Shown here piece by piece: positions 28,835 through 39,235 of a stretch of 64,000 bases of DNA. The first letter of the stretch is position 1, and each line of letters begins with the position of its first letter. Made by a program: the position numbers and the translations under genes. Source of the stretch: Mycoplasmatota bacterium (GTDB lineage Bacteria > Bacillota_I > Bacilli_A > Haloplasmatales > Haloplasmataceae); the NCBI GenBank assembly GCA_018394295.1, contig CP074573.1, forward strand, positions 372,001 to 436,000. The letters are read 5' to 3'. The notes below the pieces were generated by a model. That model was given only the letters and a program-made list of their open reading frames with translations. It was not told where the DNA came from and did not search any database.

Positions 28835-29563
28835 ATGAATAAAGAAAATTTAATTTATGAAGGTAAGGCGAAGCAAGTTTATTGTACATGTAATCCTAAT
28901 CAAGTCATTATCCATTATAAGGATGATGCAACAGCTTATAATGGAATTAAAAAATCAATTATTGACAACAAAGGTATTTTAAATAATGAAATTTCATCGA
29001 TTATTTATAAACTTTTAGAAAATCATGGGATCAAAACGCATCTTATAGAGAGATTAAATGAACGTGAACAATTATGTGAAAAAGTTGACATCATTAAACT
29101 TGAAGTGATTGTACGAAATATTGTAGCGGGAAGTATGGCAAAACGATTAGGGATTAAAGAAGGAACAGTGCTTGATGATGAAACCTATGAGTTATGTTAT
29201 AAGAATGATTATTTTGGTGATCCACTAATCAATGAAGACCATGCGCTCGCTTTAAAACTAGCTACTAAACAAGAATTAAATTTTATTAGAATTACTTCAT
29301 TAAAAATTAACCATATTTTAAAAATGATATTTAAAGAAATGAATATTAATATTGTTGATTTTAAACTTGAATTTGGTCGAAATGAAGCAGGTGAAATCAT
29401 ACTTGCAGATGAAATATCACCGGATACCTGCAGATTATGGGATATGGAAACAAATGAAAAATTAGATAAAGATCGTTTTAGACGTGATTTAGGGAATGTA
29501 GAGGGCGCTTATAAGGAGATATTAAATCGATTTAAAAGGAATGAGTTAAATGTCAGAAATTGA
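28835..29563 (+). CDS. purC: phosphoribosylaminoimidazole-succinocarboxamide synthase PurC
   Basis: 242 residues, the standard bacterial length. It joins CAIR and aspartate to give SAICAR. Signatures are IYEGKAKQVY near the N-terminus, KLEVIVRNIVAGS, FKLEFGR and LADEISPDTCRLWD. GGAGGATATAA precedes the ATG 12 bases after purL, and the gene overlaps purF by 14 bases. Confidence 0.97.
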   Translation: MNKENLIYEGKAKQVYCTCNPNQVIIHYKDDATAYNGIKKSIIDNKGILNNEISSIIYKLLENHGIKTHLIERLNEREQLCEKVDIIKLEVIVRNIVAGSMAKRLGIKEGTVLDDETYELCYKNDYFGDPLINEDHALALKLATKQELNFIRITSLKINHILKMIFKEMNINIVDFKLEFGRNEAGEIILADEISPDTCRLWDMETNEKLDKDRFRRDLGNVEGAYKEILNRFKRNELNVRN

Positions 29564-30950
29564 TTTATTTTATGAAAATAAAATGAACGAGGAATGTGGT
29601 GTATTTGGTATTTTCAATCATGAAAATGCTGGTGAATTAACTTATTATGCTTTACAAACATTACAACACAGAGGACAAGAAGGAACAGGGATTTTATCAA
29701 GTAATGGGAATGTTTTAACGCAAGTTAAAGGTGAAGGTTTAGTAAACCATGTCTATAAATCTGAAGATATTAAACGTCTTAAAGGCATTCATGCAATCGG
29801 TCATGTTCGTTATTCAACAAGTGGTGGAGGAGGTTTATTAAATGTACAACCTTTCTTGTTTCACTCACAAACAGGACAACTTGGTCTTTGTCATAATGGA
29901 AATTTAGTTAATACAAAAAATCTAAAAGGGTATTTGGAAAAAGAAGGAAGTATCTTCCAAACAACATCGGATACAGAAGTATTAGCACATTTATTAAAGA
30001 GACAAAAAGGAACCTTTATGGAAAGGTTGAAGGAATCACTTCTATATTTAGAAGGTGCATTTGCTTTCTTAGTTCTTTTAGAAAATGAATTATATATTGC
30101 TTTAGATAAACTTGGATTAAGACCACTATCCATTGGAAAAATTGGTGATGGCTATGTGGTTGCTAGTGAGACCTGTGCCTTTGAAACGATAGGAGCCACC
30201 TATATTAGAGATGTACAACCAGGAGAAGTCATTAAAATAAGTGATTCTGGAATGGAATCTCAGTTTTATTCATTAAACAATGAAACGCATATGTGTGCGA
30301 TGGAGTATATTTATTTTTCAAGACCGGATAGTGATATATTAAATGTAAATGTTCATACCGCTAGAAAAAGATGTGGAATTGAATTAGCGAAAGAAAACCC
30401 TGTTTTAGCTGATATCGTCATTGGTGTACCTGATTCAGGAATGAGTGCTGCCATCGGTTATTCAGAAGCAACACGGATTCCTTTTGAGATGGGGATAATT
30501 AAAAATAAATATGTGGGGAGAACATTCATTGAAGCATCACAAGCCCTTCGTGATCAAGGGGTGAAGATGAAACTAAGTGCTGTTCGTTCAATCGTAAAAG
30601 ATAAACGAGTGGTTCTAATTGATGATTCAATTGTACGGGGAACAACAAGCAAAAAGATAGTTAATATGTTACGACAAGCAGGTGCTAAAGAAGTTCATGT
30701 TAGAATTGCTTCTCCTGAGATTAAATATCCTTGTTTTTATGGCGTAGACTTTTCAACCTATCAAGAGCTAATATGTGCACAGAAAAAAACTGAAGAGATA
30801 GCACAATTAATTAATGCGGATTCACTTTCGTTTCTATCAATAGAAGGTTTATTAAATGCAGTGGGTAAAAAGGGATTATGTAAAGCATGCTTTAACGGTG
30901 ATTATCCAACCCATTTATATGAAAGACTAGAAGATGCGAATGTGGAATAA
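29550..30950 (+). CDS. purF: amidophosphoribosyltransferase PurF
   Basis: 466 residues. It catalyses the first committed step, PRPP plus glutamine to phosphoribosylamine. A 15-residue propeptide precedes Cys16 (EECGVFGIF), which would become the N-terminal nucleophile after processing. Other features are LQHRGQEGTG, VRYSTSG, the PRPP loop VVLIDDSIVRGTT and cysteines near CAMEYIYF and GLCKACF that fit the Bacillus-type iron-sulfur cluster. The start lies inside purC, so the genes are probably translationally coupled. First-step feedback by nucleotides is known for the family. Confidence 0.97.
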   Translation: MSEIDLFYENKMNEECGVFGIFNHENAGELTYYALQTLQHRGQEGTGILSSNGNVLTQVKGEGLVNHVYKSEDIKRLKGIHAIGHVRYSTSGGGGLLNVQPFLFHSQTGQLGLCHNGNLVNTKNLKGYLEKEGSIFQTTSDTEVLAHLLKRQKGTFMERLKESLLYLEGAFAFLVLLENELYIALDKLGLRPLSIGKIGDGYVVASETCAFETIGATYIRDVQPGEVIKISDSGMESQFYSLNNETHMCAMEYIYFSRPDSDILNVNVHTARKRCGIELAKENPVLADIVIGVPDSGMSAAIGYSEATRIPFEMGIIKNKYVGRTFIEASQALRDQGVKMKLSAVRSIVKDKRVVLIDDSIVRGTTSKKIVNMLRQAGAKEVHVRIASPEIKYPCFYGVDFSTYQELICAQKKTEEIAQLINADSLSFLSIEGLLNAVGKKGLCKACFNGDYPTHLYERLEDANVE

Positions 30951-30971
30951 ATTTTAGAAGGAGTATGACTT

Positions 30972-31997
30972 ATGAGTGAAGTTTATAAGAATTCTGGTGT
31001 TGATATTCATAAAGGCTATGAAGTGGTAAAGCGAATAAAAAATGATGTGGATAAGACAAAATGCCTTGGTACAATGGGAAGTATTGGTGGCTTTGGAGGC
31101 TTATTTGATTTATCAAAATTGAATATAAAAGAACCTGTTTTAGTATCAGGGACAGATGGGGTAGGAACTAAATTACTCCTAGCCATTATGTTAGATAAAC
31201 ATGATACCATTGGTGAGGATTTAGTGGCAATGTGTGTGAATGATGTATTAACCCAAGGGGCTAAACCATTATTTTTCTTAGATTATGTGGCGGTAGGTAA
31301 GAATGAACCTGAGAAAATTGCCTCGATTGTAAAAGGAGTAAGTAATGGGTGTCTTAAAGCAGGTTGTGCTTTAATTGGTGGCGAAACAGCAGAGATGCCT
31401 GATGTGTATGAAAAAGATCATTATGATTTAGCTGGTTTTACCGTTGGAGTTGTGGAAAAAAGCAAGATGATTACAGGAGAAAAATGTGAAGTCGGTGATG
31501 TACTCATTGGGTTAACCTCAAGTGGGATTCACTCAAACGGGTATTCATTAGTAAGAAAAATCTTATTAAAAGACCATCATTTAGATTTAAATCAACAGGA
31601 TGAAAAATTAAATCAAACGCTTGGAGAGGCCTTATTAACTCCTACTAAAATTTATGTTAAGCCTGTTTTAGAGGTATTAAAGAATATAGATGTTCATTCA
31701 ATGACACATATTACCGGTGGTGGCTTTGATGAAAATATCATTAGAGGACTTAAAAGTGGATATGGTGTTACAATTGATTGTGAGTCATTTAAAACACCAG
31801 AAATTTTTTCTTTAATTGAGCGCTTAGGTGAGATTCCTAAGCGGGAAATGTATCAGATATTTAATATGGGAATTGGGTTTATCTTAATGGTAAGTCCAAA
31901 TGATGTAGAAGAAACACTACGTATTTTAAAGGAAAATAATGAAGAGGCGTGTGTCATTGGGAAGGTAATTAAAGGCGAAGGAGTTAATCTAGTATGA
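30972..31997 (+). CDS. purM: phosphoribosylformylglycinamidine cyclo-ligase PurM
   Basis: 341 residues, normal PurM length. It closes FGAM to AIR using ATP. Visible features are [43 protein letters not shown] and [20 protein letters not shown] precedes the ATG. It ends overlapping the start of purN by four bases. Confidence 0.97.
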   Translation: MSEVYKNSGVDIHKGYEVVKRIKNDVDKTKCLGTMGSIGGFGGLFDLSKLNIKEPVLVSGTDGVGTKLLLAIMLDKHDTIGEDLVAMCVNDVLTQGAKPLFFLDYVAVGKNEPEKIASIVKGVSNGCLKAGCALIGGETAEMPDVYEKDHYDLAGFTVGVVEKSKMITGEKCEVGDVLIGLTSSGIHSNGYSLVRKILLKDHHLDLNQQDEKLNQTLGEALLTPTKIYVKPVLEVLKNIDVHSMTHITGGGFDENIIRGLKSGYGVTIDCESFKTPEIFSLIERLGEIPKREMYQIFNMGIGFILMVSPNDVEETLRILKENNEEACVIGKVIKGEGVNLV

Positions 31998-32578
31998 AAC
32001 GTTTAGCGGTATTTGCTTCCGGAAATGGTAGTAATTTTGAAGCCATCGCTAAATATAAAAATGAGGTATATGAGGTTAAGTTATTAATATGTGATCAAAA
32101 AGATGCTTATGCATTTAGAAGAGCTGAACGCTTAAATATTCCTTTTTATGTCGTTAATTTCAAAGATTATAAAGATAAGGCAAGTTATGAAACAGAAATA
32201 TTAAAGTATTTAAAAGAATATGAAATAGATTTTATTGCTTTAGCAGGTTATATGAGATTAATTGGGGATGTTTTATTAAGTGAATATGATAATAAAATAG
32301 TTAATATTCATCCATCCTTACTTCCTGCTTTCCCAGGACTTCATGCAATTGAGCAAGCAATTAACTATGGGGTTAAAGTAACTGGTGTTACGATTCATTA
32401 TATTGATGAAGCGATGGATAGAGGTAAAATTATTGCCCAAAAAAGTTTATCTATAAATAATGAGATGTCAATAGATGATGTTGAAAAGAAAATTCATAAG
32501 ATTGAACATTTATTATATAAAAAAGTATTAGAAGAAATCTTAAGAGGAGATAATAAAGATGAAAAAAGCATTGATTAG
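31994..32578 (+). CDS. purN: phosphoribosylglycinamide formyltransferase PurN
   Basis: 194 residues, the 10-formyltetrahydrofolate-dependent GAR transformylase. Signatures are [13 protein letters not shown] at the N-terminus, [13 protein letters not shown] and the active-site segment [19 protein letters not shown], followed by [20 protein letters not shown]-type overlap with purM and a 20-base overlap with purH point to coupled translation. The formate-dependent PurT is not present in the window. Confidence 0.97.
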   Translation: MKRLAVFASGNGSNFEAIAKYKNEVYEVKLLICDQKDAYAFRRAERLNIPFYVVNFKDYKDKASYETEILKYLKEYEIDFIALAGYMRLIGDVLLSEYDNKIVNIHPSLLPAFPGLHAIEQAINYGVKVTGVTIHYIDEAMDRGKIIAQKSLSINNEMSIDDVEKKIHKIEHLLYKKVLEEILRGDNKDEKSID

Positions 32579-34085
32579 TGTTTCTGATAAAACAAATATC
32601 GTTGAATTTGTTTCTGGATTAATATCAAATGATTATGAAATAATTTCAACGGGCGGTACCTATAAAATATTATGTGAGGCAAATCTTCCGGTAACTAAAA
32701 TTGAAGATTATACCCAGTTTAAAGAAATATTAGATGGAAGAGTTAAAACCTTACATCCGAAAATTCATGGTGGTATTTTAGCGATTAGAGATAATGATGT
32801 TCATAAAAAAGAAGTAAGTGAACAAGCCATTGATTATATTGATTTGGTTTGTGTTAATTTATATCCTTTTAAAGAAACAATCTCAAATGATAATTGCACA
32901 TTAGAAGATGCGATTGAAAATATTGATATCGGTGGACCATCAATGTTACGTGCAGCCGCTAAAAATTATCCTTATGTGACAGTTGTTGTGGATAATAGTG
33001 ATTATGATCTAGTTCTAAATGAAATTAAAACACAAAATAATACATCTCTTCAAACGCGTTTTGCGCTTGCAAGTAAGGTTTTCCGTCATACAGCTAGTTA
33101 TGATGCAGTAGTCGCTGACTATTTAACAAATAAAGAAGGTCTAGAATTTCCTGAACAATTAACTTTAACTTATGATTTAAAACAAAACCTTCGATATGGA
33201 GAAAATCCACATCAAAAAGCAGCCTTTTATGCAGCAAATGAAAATGCATATACCCTAACAAATGCGAAACAACTTCACGGGAAAGCTTTATCTTATAATA
33301 ATTTACAAGATGCTAATGCAGCCCTACAAATCGTGAAAGAATTTGATGAAGTTGTCGTTGTTGCACTTAAACATTTAAACCCATGTGGTGTTGGTGTTGG
33401 TAAAGATGTTCATCAGGCATTCTTAAAAGCATATGAAGGAGATTCGGTGAGTATCTTTGGAGGAATTGTTGCCACAAATCAAGTCATAAATAAAGAGGTA
33501 GCGTTAGAGTTAGTTAAAATTTTCCTTGAGATTATAATTGCGCCAGGTTTCACAGATGAAGCTTTAGAAGTATTAAAACAAAAGAAAAATTTACGTTTAT
33601 TAGAAGTTAATATGAATGAAAAGAAATCAAGTGAAATGCAGTATGTATCAATCAATGGTGGCTTATTAGTTCAAGAACAGGATTCATTATTATTAAGCGA
33701 TGAATTAACGGTTCCAACAAAGCGTAAACCAACTGAAAAAGAACTGGAATCCTTATTATTTGGTAATAAGATTGTTAAGCATGTAAAATCAAATGCGATT
33801 GTTTTAGTAAAAGATAATATGACAATTGGGGTTGGTGCTGGTCAAATGAATCGTGTTGGGGCAGCTAATATCGCAATTGAACAAGCTAAAGAAAAAGCAC
33901 TTGGGTCAGTGCTAGCATCAGATGCCTTCTTTCCAATGAGTGATACGGTTGAAGTAGCTGCGAAGGCTGGTGTTACTGCCATTATTCAACCAGGAGGTTC
34001 TATTAGAGATCAAGAATCAATTGATGCTTGTGATAAGCATAATATCGCAATGGTATTTACACAAATGCGACATTTTAAACATTAG
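32559..34085 (+). CDS. purH: bifunctional AICAR transformylase/IMP cyclohydrolase PurH
   Basis: 508 residues, the usual two-domain enzyme for the last two steps to IMP. The N-terminal MGS-like cyclohydrolase domain shows ISTGGTYKIL, GRVKTLHPKIHGG and DIGGPSMLRAAAKN. The C-terminal transformylase domain shows RYGENPHQKA, KHLNPCGVGVG and the closing FTQMRHFKH. AGAGGAG lies ahead of the ATG, within the end of purN. Confidence 0.97.
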   Translation: MKKALISVSDKTNIVEFVSGLISNDYEIISTGGTYKILCEANLPVTKIEDYTQFKEILDGRVKTLHPKIHGGILAIRDNDVHKKEVSEQAIDYIDLVCVNLYPFKETISNDNCTLEDAIENIDIGGPSMLRAAAKNYPYVTVVVDNSDYDLVLNEIKTQNNTSLQTRFALASKVFRHTASYDAVVADYLTNKEGLEFPEQLTLTYDLKQNLRYGENPHQKAAFYAANENAYTLTNAKQLHGKALSYNNLQDANAALQIVKEFDEVVVVALKHLNPCGVGVGKDVHQAFLKAYEGDSVSIFGGIVATNQVINKEVALELVKIFLEIIIAPGFTDEALEVLKQKKNLRLLEVNMNEKKSSEMQYVSINGGLLVQEQDSLLLSDELTVPTKRKPTEKELESLLFGNKIVKHVKSNAIVLVKDNMTIGVGAGQMNRVGAANIAIEQAKEKALGSVLASDAFFPMSDTVEVAAKAGVTAIIQPGGSIRDQESIDACDKHNIAMVFTQMRHFKH

Positions 34086-34096
34086 TAGGTGAGGAT

Positions 34097-35356
34097 ATGA
34101 AAGTATTAATTATTGGTAGTGGTGGGAGAGAACATGCCCTTGCATGGAAGTTATCACAAAGTGACCAGGTATCAGAAATTTTTGTAGCCCCTGGTAATTG
34201 TGGAATGAGTGATGTTAGTAAATGTGTTGATATCAAAGTGACTGATGTTGATCAACTAGTTTTGTTTGCGAAAACAAATCAAATTGATCTAACGATTGTA
34301 GGACCTGAACAAGCATTAGAAAAAGGGATTGTTAATGCGTTTAATAAAGCGAGTTTAAGAATATTTGGGCCTACAAAAGAGGCAGCATTAATAGAAACAT
34401 CAAAAGATTTTTCTAAACAGTTAATGAAAAAATATGGGATTCCAACAGCAGCGTATGAGACTTTATCTGATTATGATGAGGCTTTAAATTATATAGAAAA
34501 AAAAGGTTATCCGATTGTTATTAAGGTGGATAATCTAGCATCGGGTAAAGGCGTTATAATTGTACATAATAAAGAAGAAGCAGTTACTGCCTTAAATGAA
34601 ACACTGAAACAACATAAATTTGGTTGTAAAAAAGTTATAATTGAGGATTTTTTAGAGGGAGAAGAATTTTCATTAATGGCTTTTGTAAGTGGTGATAAAG
34701 TATATCCTATGGTCCTAGCACAAGATCATAAAAAAGCATTTGAGGGTGATTTAGGACCTAATACAGGAGGAATGGGCGCTTATTCTCCTGTTCCACAAAT
34801 ATCGCAAAAGGTAATTGATGAAGCAATCAATACTATTATGATTCCCTGTGCTAAAGCATTAGTAGAAGAAAATCGTAGTTTTGAAGGGGTATTGTATGGT
34901 GGCTTAATATTAACTAAAACAGGTCCTAAAGTGATTGAATTTAATGCTCGCTTTGGTGACCCTGAAACAGAAGTTGTATTACCACGGTTAAAAAATGATT
35001 TATTTGTCTTAATAAATGATTTATTAGATCAAAAAGACATTACACTAAATTGGGATGAAGAACAAACCATTGGTGTGGTACTTTCATCTATCGGTTATCC
35101 TCAAAAATATGAAGTTGGTTATGAAATAAAAGGGCTAGAATCATTAGAAAATGTCACGGTGTTTCACATGGGAACAAAAGAAATTGATGGTAAAATCGTC
35201 ACAAATGGTGGTCGTGTGTTATTTGTCGTCGGAAAAGATAAATCAGTTACAAAAGCACAAACTATTGTTTATCAAGAAATAAAAAAAATTAATTGTAAGA
35301 ATCTTTTTTATCGTAAGGATATTGGTTTTAAATTAATAGGAGGCACAAATGATTAA
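34097..35356 (+). CDS. purD: phosphoribosylamine-glycine ligase PurD
   Basis: 419 residues, an ATP-grasp enzyme that joins phosphoribosylamine and glycine. Signatures are [17 protein letters not shown] at the N-terminus, [34 protein letters not shown] and the metal-site stretch [19 protein letters not shown] precedes the ATG 11 bases after purH. Its last eight bases overlap purB. Confidence 0.97.
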   Translation: MKVLIIGSGGREHALAWKLSQSDQVSEIFVAPGNCGMSDVSKCVDIKVTDVDQLVLFAKTNQIDLTIVGPEQALEKGIVNAFNKASLRIFGPTKEAALIETSKDFSKQLMKKYGIPTAAYETLSDYDEALNYIEKKGYPIVIKVDNLASGKGVIIVHNKEEAVTALNETLKQHKFGCKKVIIEDFLEGEEFSLMAFVSGDKVYPMVLAQDHKKAFEGDLGPNTGGMGAYSPVPQISQKVIDEAINTIMIPCAKALVEENRSFEGVLYGGLILTKTGPKVIEFNARFGDPETEVVLPRLKNDLFVLINDLLDQKDITLNWDEEQTIGVVLSSIGYPQKYEVGYEIKGLESLENVTVFHMGTKEIDGKIVTNGGRVLFVVGKDKSVTKAQTIVYQEIKKINCKNLFYRKDIGFKLIGGTND

Positions 35357-36644
35357 TCGTTATGCAAGAGATGAAATGAAGAATATCTGGAGTGATGAAA
35401 ATAAATTTAAAACATGGTTAAAGGTAGAATTGTTAGCTTGTGAAGCTTGGTCACAATTAGGACATATTCCAAAAGAAGATGTGTTAGTTTTGTGGGATAA
35501 AGCTAAATTTGAAATGAAAAGAATAAGTGAGATTGAACAAGATACAAGACATGATGTCATCGCATTTACTAGAGCAGTAAGTGAGTCACTTGGTAATGAA
35601 AAAAAATGGGTTCATTATGGACTTACCTCAACTGATGTTGTTGATACCGCGTATGGTTATCAAATTAAGCAAGCTAATGATATTTTAAGAAAAGACTTAG
35701 AAACATTTATTAAGGTATTAAAAGAAAAAGCGATTCAATATAAACATACAGTGCAAATGGGAAGAACACATGGGATTCATGCAGAATTAACCACGTTTGG
35801 GTTAAAACTTGCTTTGTGGTATGAGGAAATGAATCGTAATTTTACTCGTTTTGAGCAAGCATGTAGTGATATTGAAGTAGGGAAAATGTCTGGAGCTGTT
35901 GGAACATTTGCGAATATTCCCCCCTTTGTTCAACAGTATGTTTGTGAGAAATTAGGCATAGAGGCAAGTAAAATTTCAACGCAAGTGTTACAGCGTGATC
36001 GCCATGCTTTCTATTTAAATGTTTTAGGATTAATCGCATCATCTTTAGAAAAAATGGCAGTAGAAATAAGACATTTACAACGAACGGAAGTAAAAGAAGT
36101 CGAGGAATTTTTTAATAAGAACCAAAAAGGTTCATCTGCCATGCCTCATAAACGTAACCCAATTGGTTCAGAAAATATCGTTGGTTGTGCTAGAGTAATG
36201 CATGGCTATGCTTTAACAAGTTATGAAAATGTTCCATTATGGCATGAACGAGATATATCTCATTCTTCAGCTGAACGGATTATTATTCCTGATGCTACGA
36301 TATTACTTGATTATATGTTAAATCGATTTACTAAAATTATTAAAAATTTAGTTGTTTATGAAGATAAGATGTTAAAAAATATTGAATTAACTAATGGAGT
36401 TATTTTTTCACAACAGGTTTTGTTAAAGCTCATTGAAAAAGGATTAACACGAGAAGAAGCATATGATTTAGTCCAAAGTAAGGCAATGATAGCTTATCAC
36501 AACAATCATGCATTTTTAGAAATATTAAAAGAAGATAATAAAATCACAAAACTACTTACCTTAGATGAAATTGATGATTGTTTTAATACCAACTACCATT
36601 TAAAAGCAGTTGATGAGATATATACTAGTCTAGGATTAGATTAA
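35349..36644 (+). CDS. purB: adenylosuccinate lyase PurB
   Basis: 431 residues, a fumarase/aspartase-superfamily enzyme. It acts twice, on SAICAR and on adenylosuccinate. Visible features are [34 protein letters not shown] and the superfamily signature [25 protein letters not shown] precedes the ATG, which lies inside the end of purD. It is the last operon gene; purA (adenylosuccinate synthase) is not in the window. Confidence 0.97.
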   Translation: MINRYARDEMKNIWSDENKFKTWLKVELLACEAWSQLGHIPKEDVLVLWDKAKFEMKRISEIEQDTRHDVIAFTRAVSESLGNEKKWVHYGLTSTDVVDTAYGYQIKQANDILRKDLETFIKVLKEKAIQYKHTVQMGRTHGIHAELTTFGLKLALWYEEMNRNFTRFEQACSDIEVGKMSGAVGTFANIPPFVQQYVCEKLGIEASKISTQVLQRDRHAFYLNVLGLIASSLEKMAVEIRHLQRTEVKEVEEFFNKNQKGSSAMPHKRNPIGSENIVGCARVMHGYALTSYENVPLWHERDISHSSAERIIIPDATILLDYMLNRFTKIIKNLVVYEDKMLKNIELTNGVIFSQQVLLKLIEKGLTREEAYDLVQSKAMIAYHNNHAFLEILKEDNKITKLLTLDEIDDCFNTNYHLKAVDEIYTSLGLD

Positions 36645-36981
36645 TATATAAGAGGCCTAGTTTCTAAATCCATTGATAATCTTCATTGGAAACAGTATAA
36701 TTTACTTGGAATATTTTAAAGGGAAGAATTTTTTTGATGGATTATACTAGTGGCTGGGTTTGTTTTTTGTCTTGTTTTCAAATTAATGTATTTTTTTATT
36801 AAATTAACATTGTATTTTAAGAAAAATAATTTACAAATTATTTTGGTTTGTGATATGGTTTATGACTATCACTAACATTATTTTAATTTTACACATAATA
36901 TTCACTATAGTATAAAAGTAATGTGTAATAGTAGGCTAAAACTTAATATTTTAAAGGAAACTGATATCAATTTATAAGTTG

Positions 36982-37091
36982 TTCTGCTGAAAATTAATTT
37001 ATAAATTAAAAAAGTAGATTTAAAATTATCTTTGATTTAAGTAAGTTATTCAGCAGAAAAAAGCTGATTAATCAAGTTGATTTCATCAGCT
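36982..37091. repeat. structured intergenic repeat A, copy 1
   Basis: Arms TTCTGCTGAA (36982-36991) and TTCAGCAGAA (37049-37058) are exact inverted repeats. A second hairpin follows (AGCTGAT 37062-37068 with ATCAGCT 37085-37091). The same layout recurs at 40780-40898, and similarity continues about 60 bases further right. It looks like a small non-coding mobile or MITE-like element, or a degraded IS end. Confidence 0.7.
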
Positions 37092-37248
37092 ATGTATTGG
37101 CCTGTCCTTTATGGATTAAATGGATAGTTTCAATCCTTGGATTATAGAACAGGTGGATTAAAAAATCTGAATTCAAAGATTATATTGTTTATCCTCTTGA
37201 TGTATCAATGATTATTTAAAAAATGTTATTAAATATTATATTTACTGT

Positions 37249-37272
37249 GCTGGATTCTTGAATCCAGCCTTT
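37249..37272 (+). repeat. hairpin repeat B, copy 1
   Basis: GCTGGATTC/GAATCCAGC is a perfect nine-base stem with a two-base loop, followed by CTTTTC. The second copy is at 61382-61405, with matching flanks (CTGTGCTGG before, CCAGCCTTTT after, and GTTGCTT about 40 bases later). It could serve as a terminator. Confidence 0.7.
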
Positions 37273-37492
37273 TCAATTTTATTTCACTTTGAATTGTTGC
37301 TTGAATTATATAAGTTACATATTCCAAACAGAACAAAAAGGTTTCCTGGTATTTTTTGACAATAAACTACAAAAATCGACATAATTCGACAAATATAAAA
37401 CTACATACAAGATATAATTATAATGAACTGGCCAGTTCTTCCTAAATGCTGATGGGTTAATTGGTGAAACAGGTGATATATTAGGGCATAAT

Positions 37493-38575
37493 ATGTATGC
37501 ATATGGGAAGAATAACCCGGTTATGATGGTTGATCCGAGTGGATGTTGGCCTAGTTGGGTGAAGAAAGCAGCTAAAGTAGCAGCTATAGTAGTTGTAGCA
37601 GCAGTAGTAACAGCAGCAGTTGTTGCATCAGCAGGAACAGCAGCTTGTGCAGTAGGAATAATAGCGTCATCGTTAGGAGCTTCAGCTACGGTTGCAGCTG
37701 CAGCATCAACTGCAACAATAATAGGTGCTTATGTTGTGGCTGGTGGAATTGCAGCAGCAGGAGTGAGTGATGCTGGTGAAGTAGTGACTGGTACAAATGT
37801 TATAAAAGAAGGTATTTTTGGAGGTGATGAAGATACTTATAATGATGTAAAAGCAGGATTATATATATTAGCTGCTGGAATAATAACTGCTGGAAGTATG
37901 GAAACTGGGAATTGTTTTGTTGAAGGTACACTTATTAAAACAGTTGATGGTGATAAACCAATTGAAGACATCGAAGTTGGTGATTTAGTTTATGCAGAAA
38001 GTCCTGAAACTGGCGAAAAAGGATTAAAACAAGTAGTAAGATTATTTAGAAATCAAACAACGGAATTAGTTCATATTAAAGTAAAAGGTGAGCAAATAAC
38101 AACAACTAATGAGCATCCTTTCTATGTACCTGAAAAAGGTTGGACAGCTGCCGTAGAACTTAGAGCAGGAGATAAACTAGTTCTTTTATCTGGGGAAATT
38201 GTTGTAATTGAGTTTGTAAAACATGAAATATTAGAAAATCCTGTCACTGTATATAACTTTGAAGTTGAAGATTTTCATACATATTATGTTAGTGAATTAG
38301 GTGTACTTGTACATAATACTTGTACACCAGGAAAATCTAAGAGATATTCACCAGAAAAAATTGCAAAAAAATATAATATTTCGGAAAATGACTTTCACAC
38401 ACAGGTTAAACCAAATATACTAAATCAAGTTAAACCAAAAGAATATTTAGTAGGAAGAAATCCAGATATTGCATTAAATAAATCAGGAGATATAGCTTAC
38501 CAAGGAGCAAATGGAAGAGGGTTTCAAGACACAGGGCTTAATATATATGATATAATAAGTCAAATTTATAAATAG
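37493..38575 (+). CDS. orphan Rhs C-terminal tip with Hint domain and toxin domain
   Basis: 360 residues from the ATG. The frame is open from 37427, where an in-frame TGA cuts off the rest of the Rhs protein, so this is a truncated 5' end. NADGLIGETGDILGHN, then YAYGKNNPVMMVDPSG, is the end of the Rhs core. An Ala-rich hydrophobic segment (about 25-125) follows. Next is a pretoxin Hint (intein-like) domain from Cys141 (CFVEGTLIKTVDGDKPIED), with TTNEHPFYV and a closing LVHNT at 274-276 where self-cleavage is expected. The last 85 residues (about 276-360) form the toxin tip, with YLVGRNPDIALNKSGDIAYQ; I cannot assign its family. The next gene is the likely immunity partner. Without the Rhs body it may be a silent reserve cassette. 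Confidence 0.82.
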   Translation: MYAYGKNNPVMMVDPSGCWPSWVKKAAKVAAIVVVAAVVTAAVVASAGTAACAVGIIASSLGASATVAAAASTATIIGAYVVAGGIAAAGVSDAGEVVTGTNVIKEGIFGGDEDTYNDVKAGLYILAAGIITAGSMETGNCFVEGTLIKTVDGDKPIEDIEVGDLVYAESPETGEKGLKQVVRLFRNQTTELVHIKVKGEQITTTNEHPFYVPEKGWTAAVELRAGDKLVLLSGEIVVIEFVKHEILENPVTVYNFEVEDFHTYYVSELGVLVHNTCTPGKSKRYSPEKIAKKYNISENDFHTQVKPNILNQVKPKEYLVGRNPDIALNKSGDIAYQGANGRGFQDTGLNIYDIISQIYK

Positions 38576-38587
38576 AGGTTTAAAAAA

Positions 38588-39052
38588 ATGGTTATATCAG
38601 ATTTAAATATTATATGTTTAAGGCAAAATGAAAAGCAAATGTTTAACAACTCAAAAGTTGGTATTGATGTTTTGGATTTAAAAAATACTGAAAAAAGTTT
38701 TTATGGAGATCATTGGAAATTATTAACCGCATTACAAGGGATCTGGTATTTTATATATCCACTCGATGAATTGAAAGAATATGATTATGAACATGGTTTT
38801 TTTAATATTGAACCTAGTAAAAAAACAAAATTTAAGTATTATATATCTTTATGTAATATGAACAAGGAATTACTTTCTTCATTACTAGATTTTTATCTAA
38901 GTTGCTCTCCAATAAAACAAGTTTGTTTTTTAGTTAGATTAGACTGGAATCCAGAAAATATTATATGTGGTACTATAAGAAAAAAAGACTTTTTAAGAAA
39001 ATTAGATCAAGGAAAATTACTCTTTAACAAAGCTTATATTTTACAAGAATAA
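38588..39052 (+). CDS. candidate immunity protein for the first Rhs tip
   Basis: 154 residues, no signal peptide or membrane segment and no family I know. It begins 12 bases after the Rhs tip with a GAGG-type ribosome site. Aromatic, acidic and cytosolic character plus this position fit an immunity protein that binds and blocks the neighbouring toxin domain. That function is inferred only from gene order. An sRNA-like terminator follows. Confidence 0.6.
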   Translation: MVISDLNIICLRQNEKQMFNNSKVGIDVLDLKNTEKSFYGDHWKLLTALQGIWYFIYPLDELKEYDYEHGFFNIEPSKKTKFKYYISLCNMNKELLSSLLDFYLSCSPIKQVCFLVRLDWNPENIICGTIRKKDFLRKLDQGKLLFNKAYILQE

Positions 39053-39186
39053 ATTTAGAGATTAGAAATGGATAATATTTTATCTTCTATGTTGTACTAG
39101 TTCAACTGTTATTGTTGAATCTAAGTTCAAAAAAGGGATAGATAATTAATTGTCATCTTTTAGTTAAAATATGAAGTTAAAAATAA

Positions 39187-39222
39187 GAAAGATCCAATTA
39201 TATGAACAATATTGGATCTTTC
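39187..39222 (+). terminator. rho-independent terminator
   Basis: Perfect 12-base arms GAAAGATCCAAT and ATTGGATCTTTC separated by 12 bases, followed by AAAATTTT. It closes the first toxin/immunity cassette. Confidence 0.75.
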
Positions 39223-39235
39223 AAAATTTTATTGA

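Larger units (their letters stand above)
36645..37426. other. long intergenic region after the pur operon
   Basis: About 780 bases without a gene I can support. It holds one copy of structured repeat A (36982-37091), one copy of hairpin repeat B (37249-37272) and A+T-rich filler. No strong terminator directly follows purB. The region marks the change from core operon to accessory DNA. Confidence 0.5.

Noticed and set aside
37913-38320. Calling the Hint region a true intein
   Set aside because: There is no C-extein homology to restore and no homing endonuclease; the position after an Rhs core and before a toxin tip fits a pretoxin Hint autocleavage domain.
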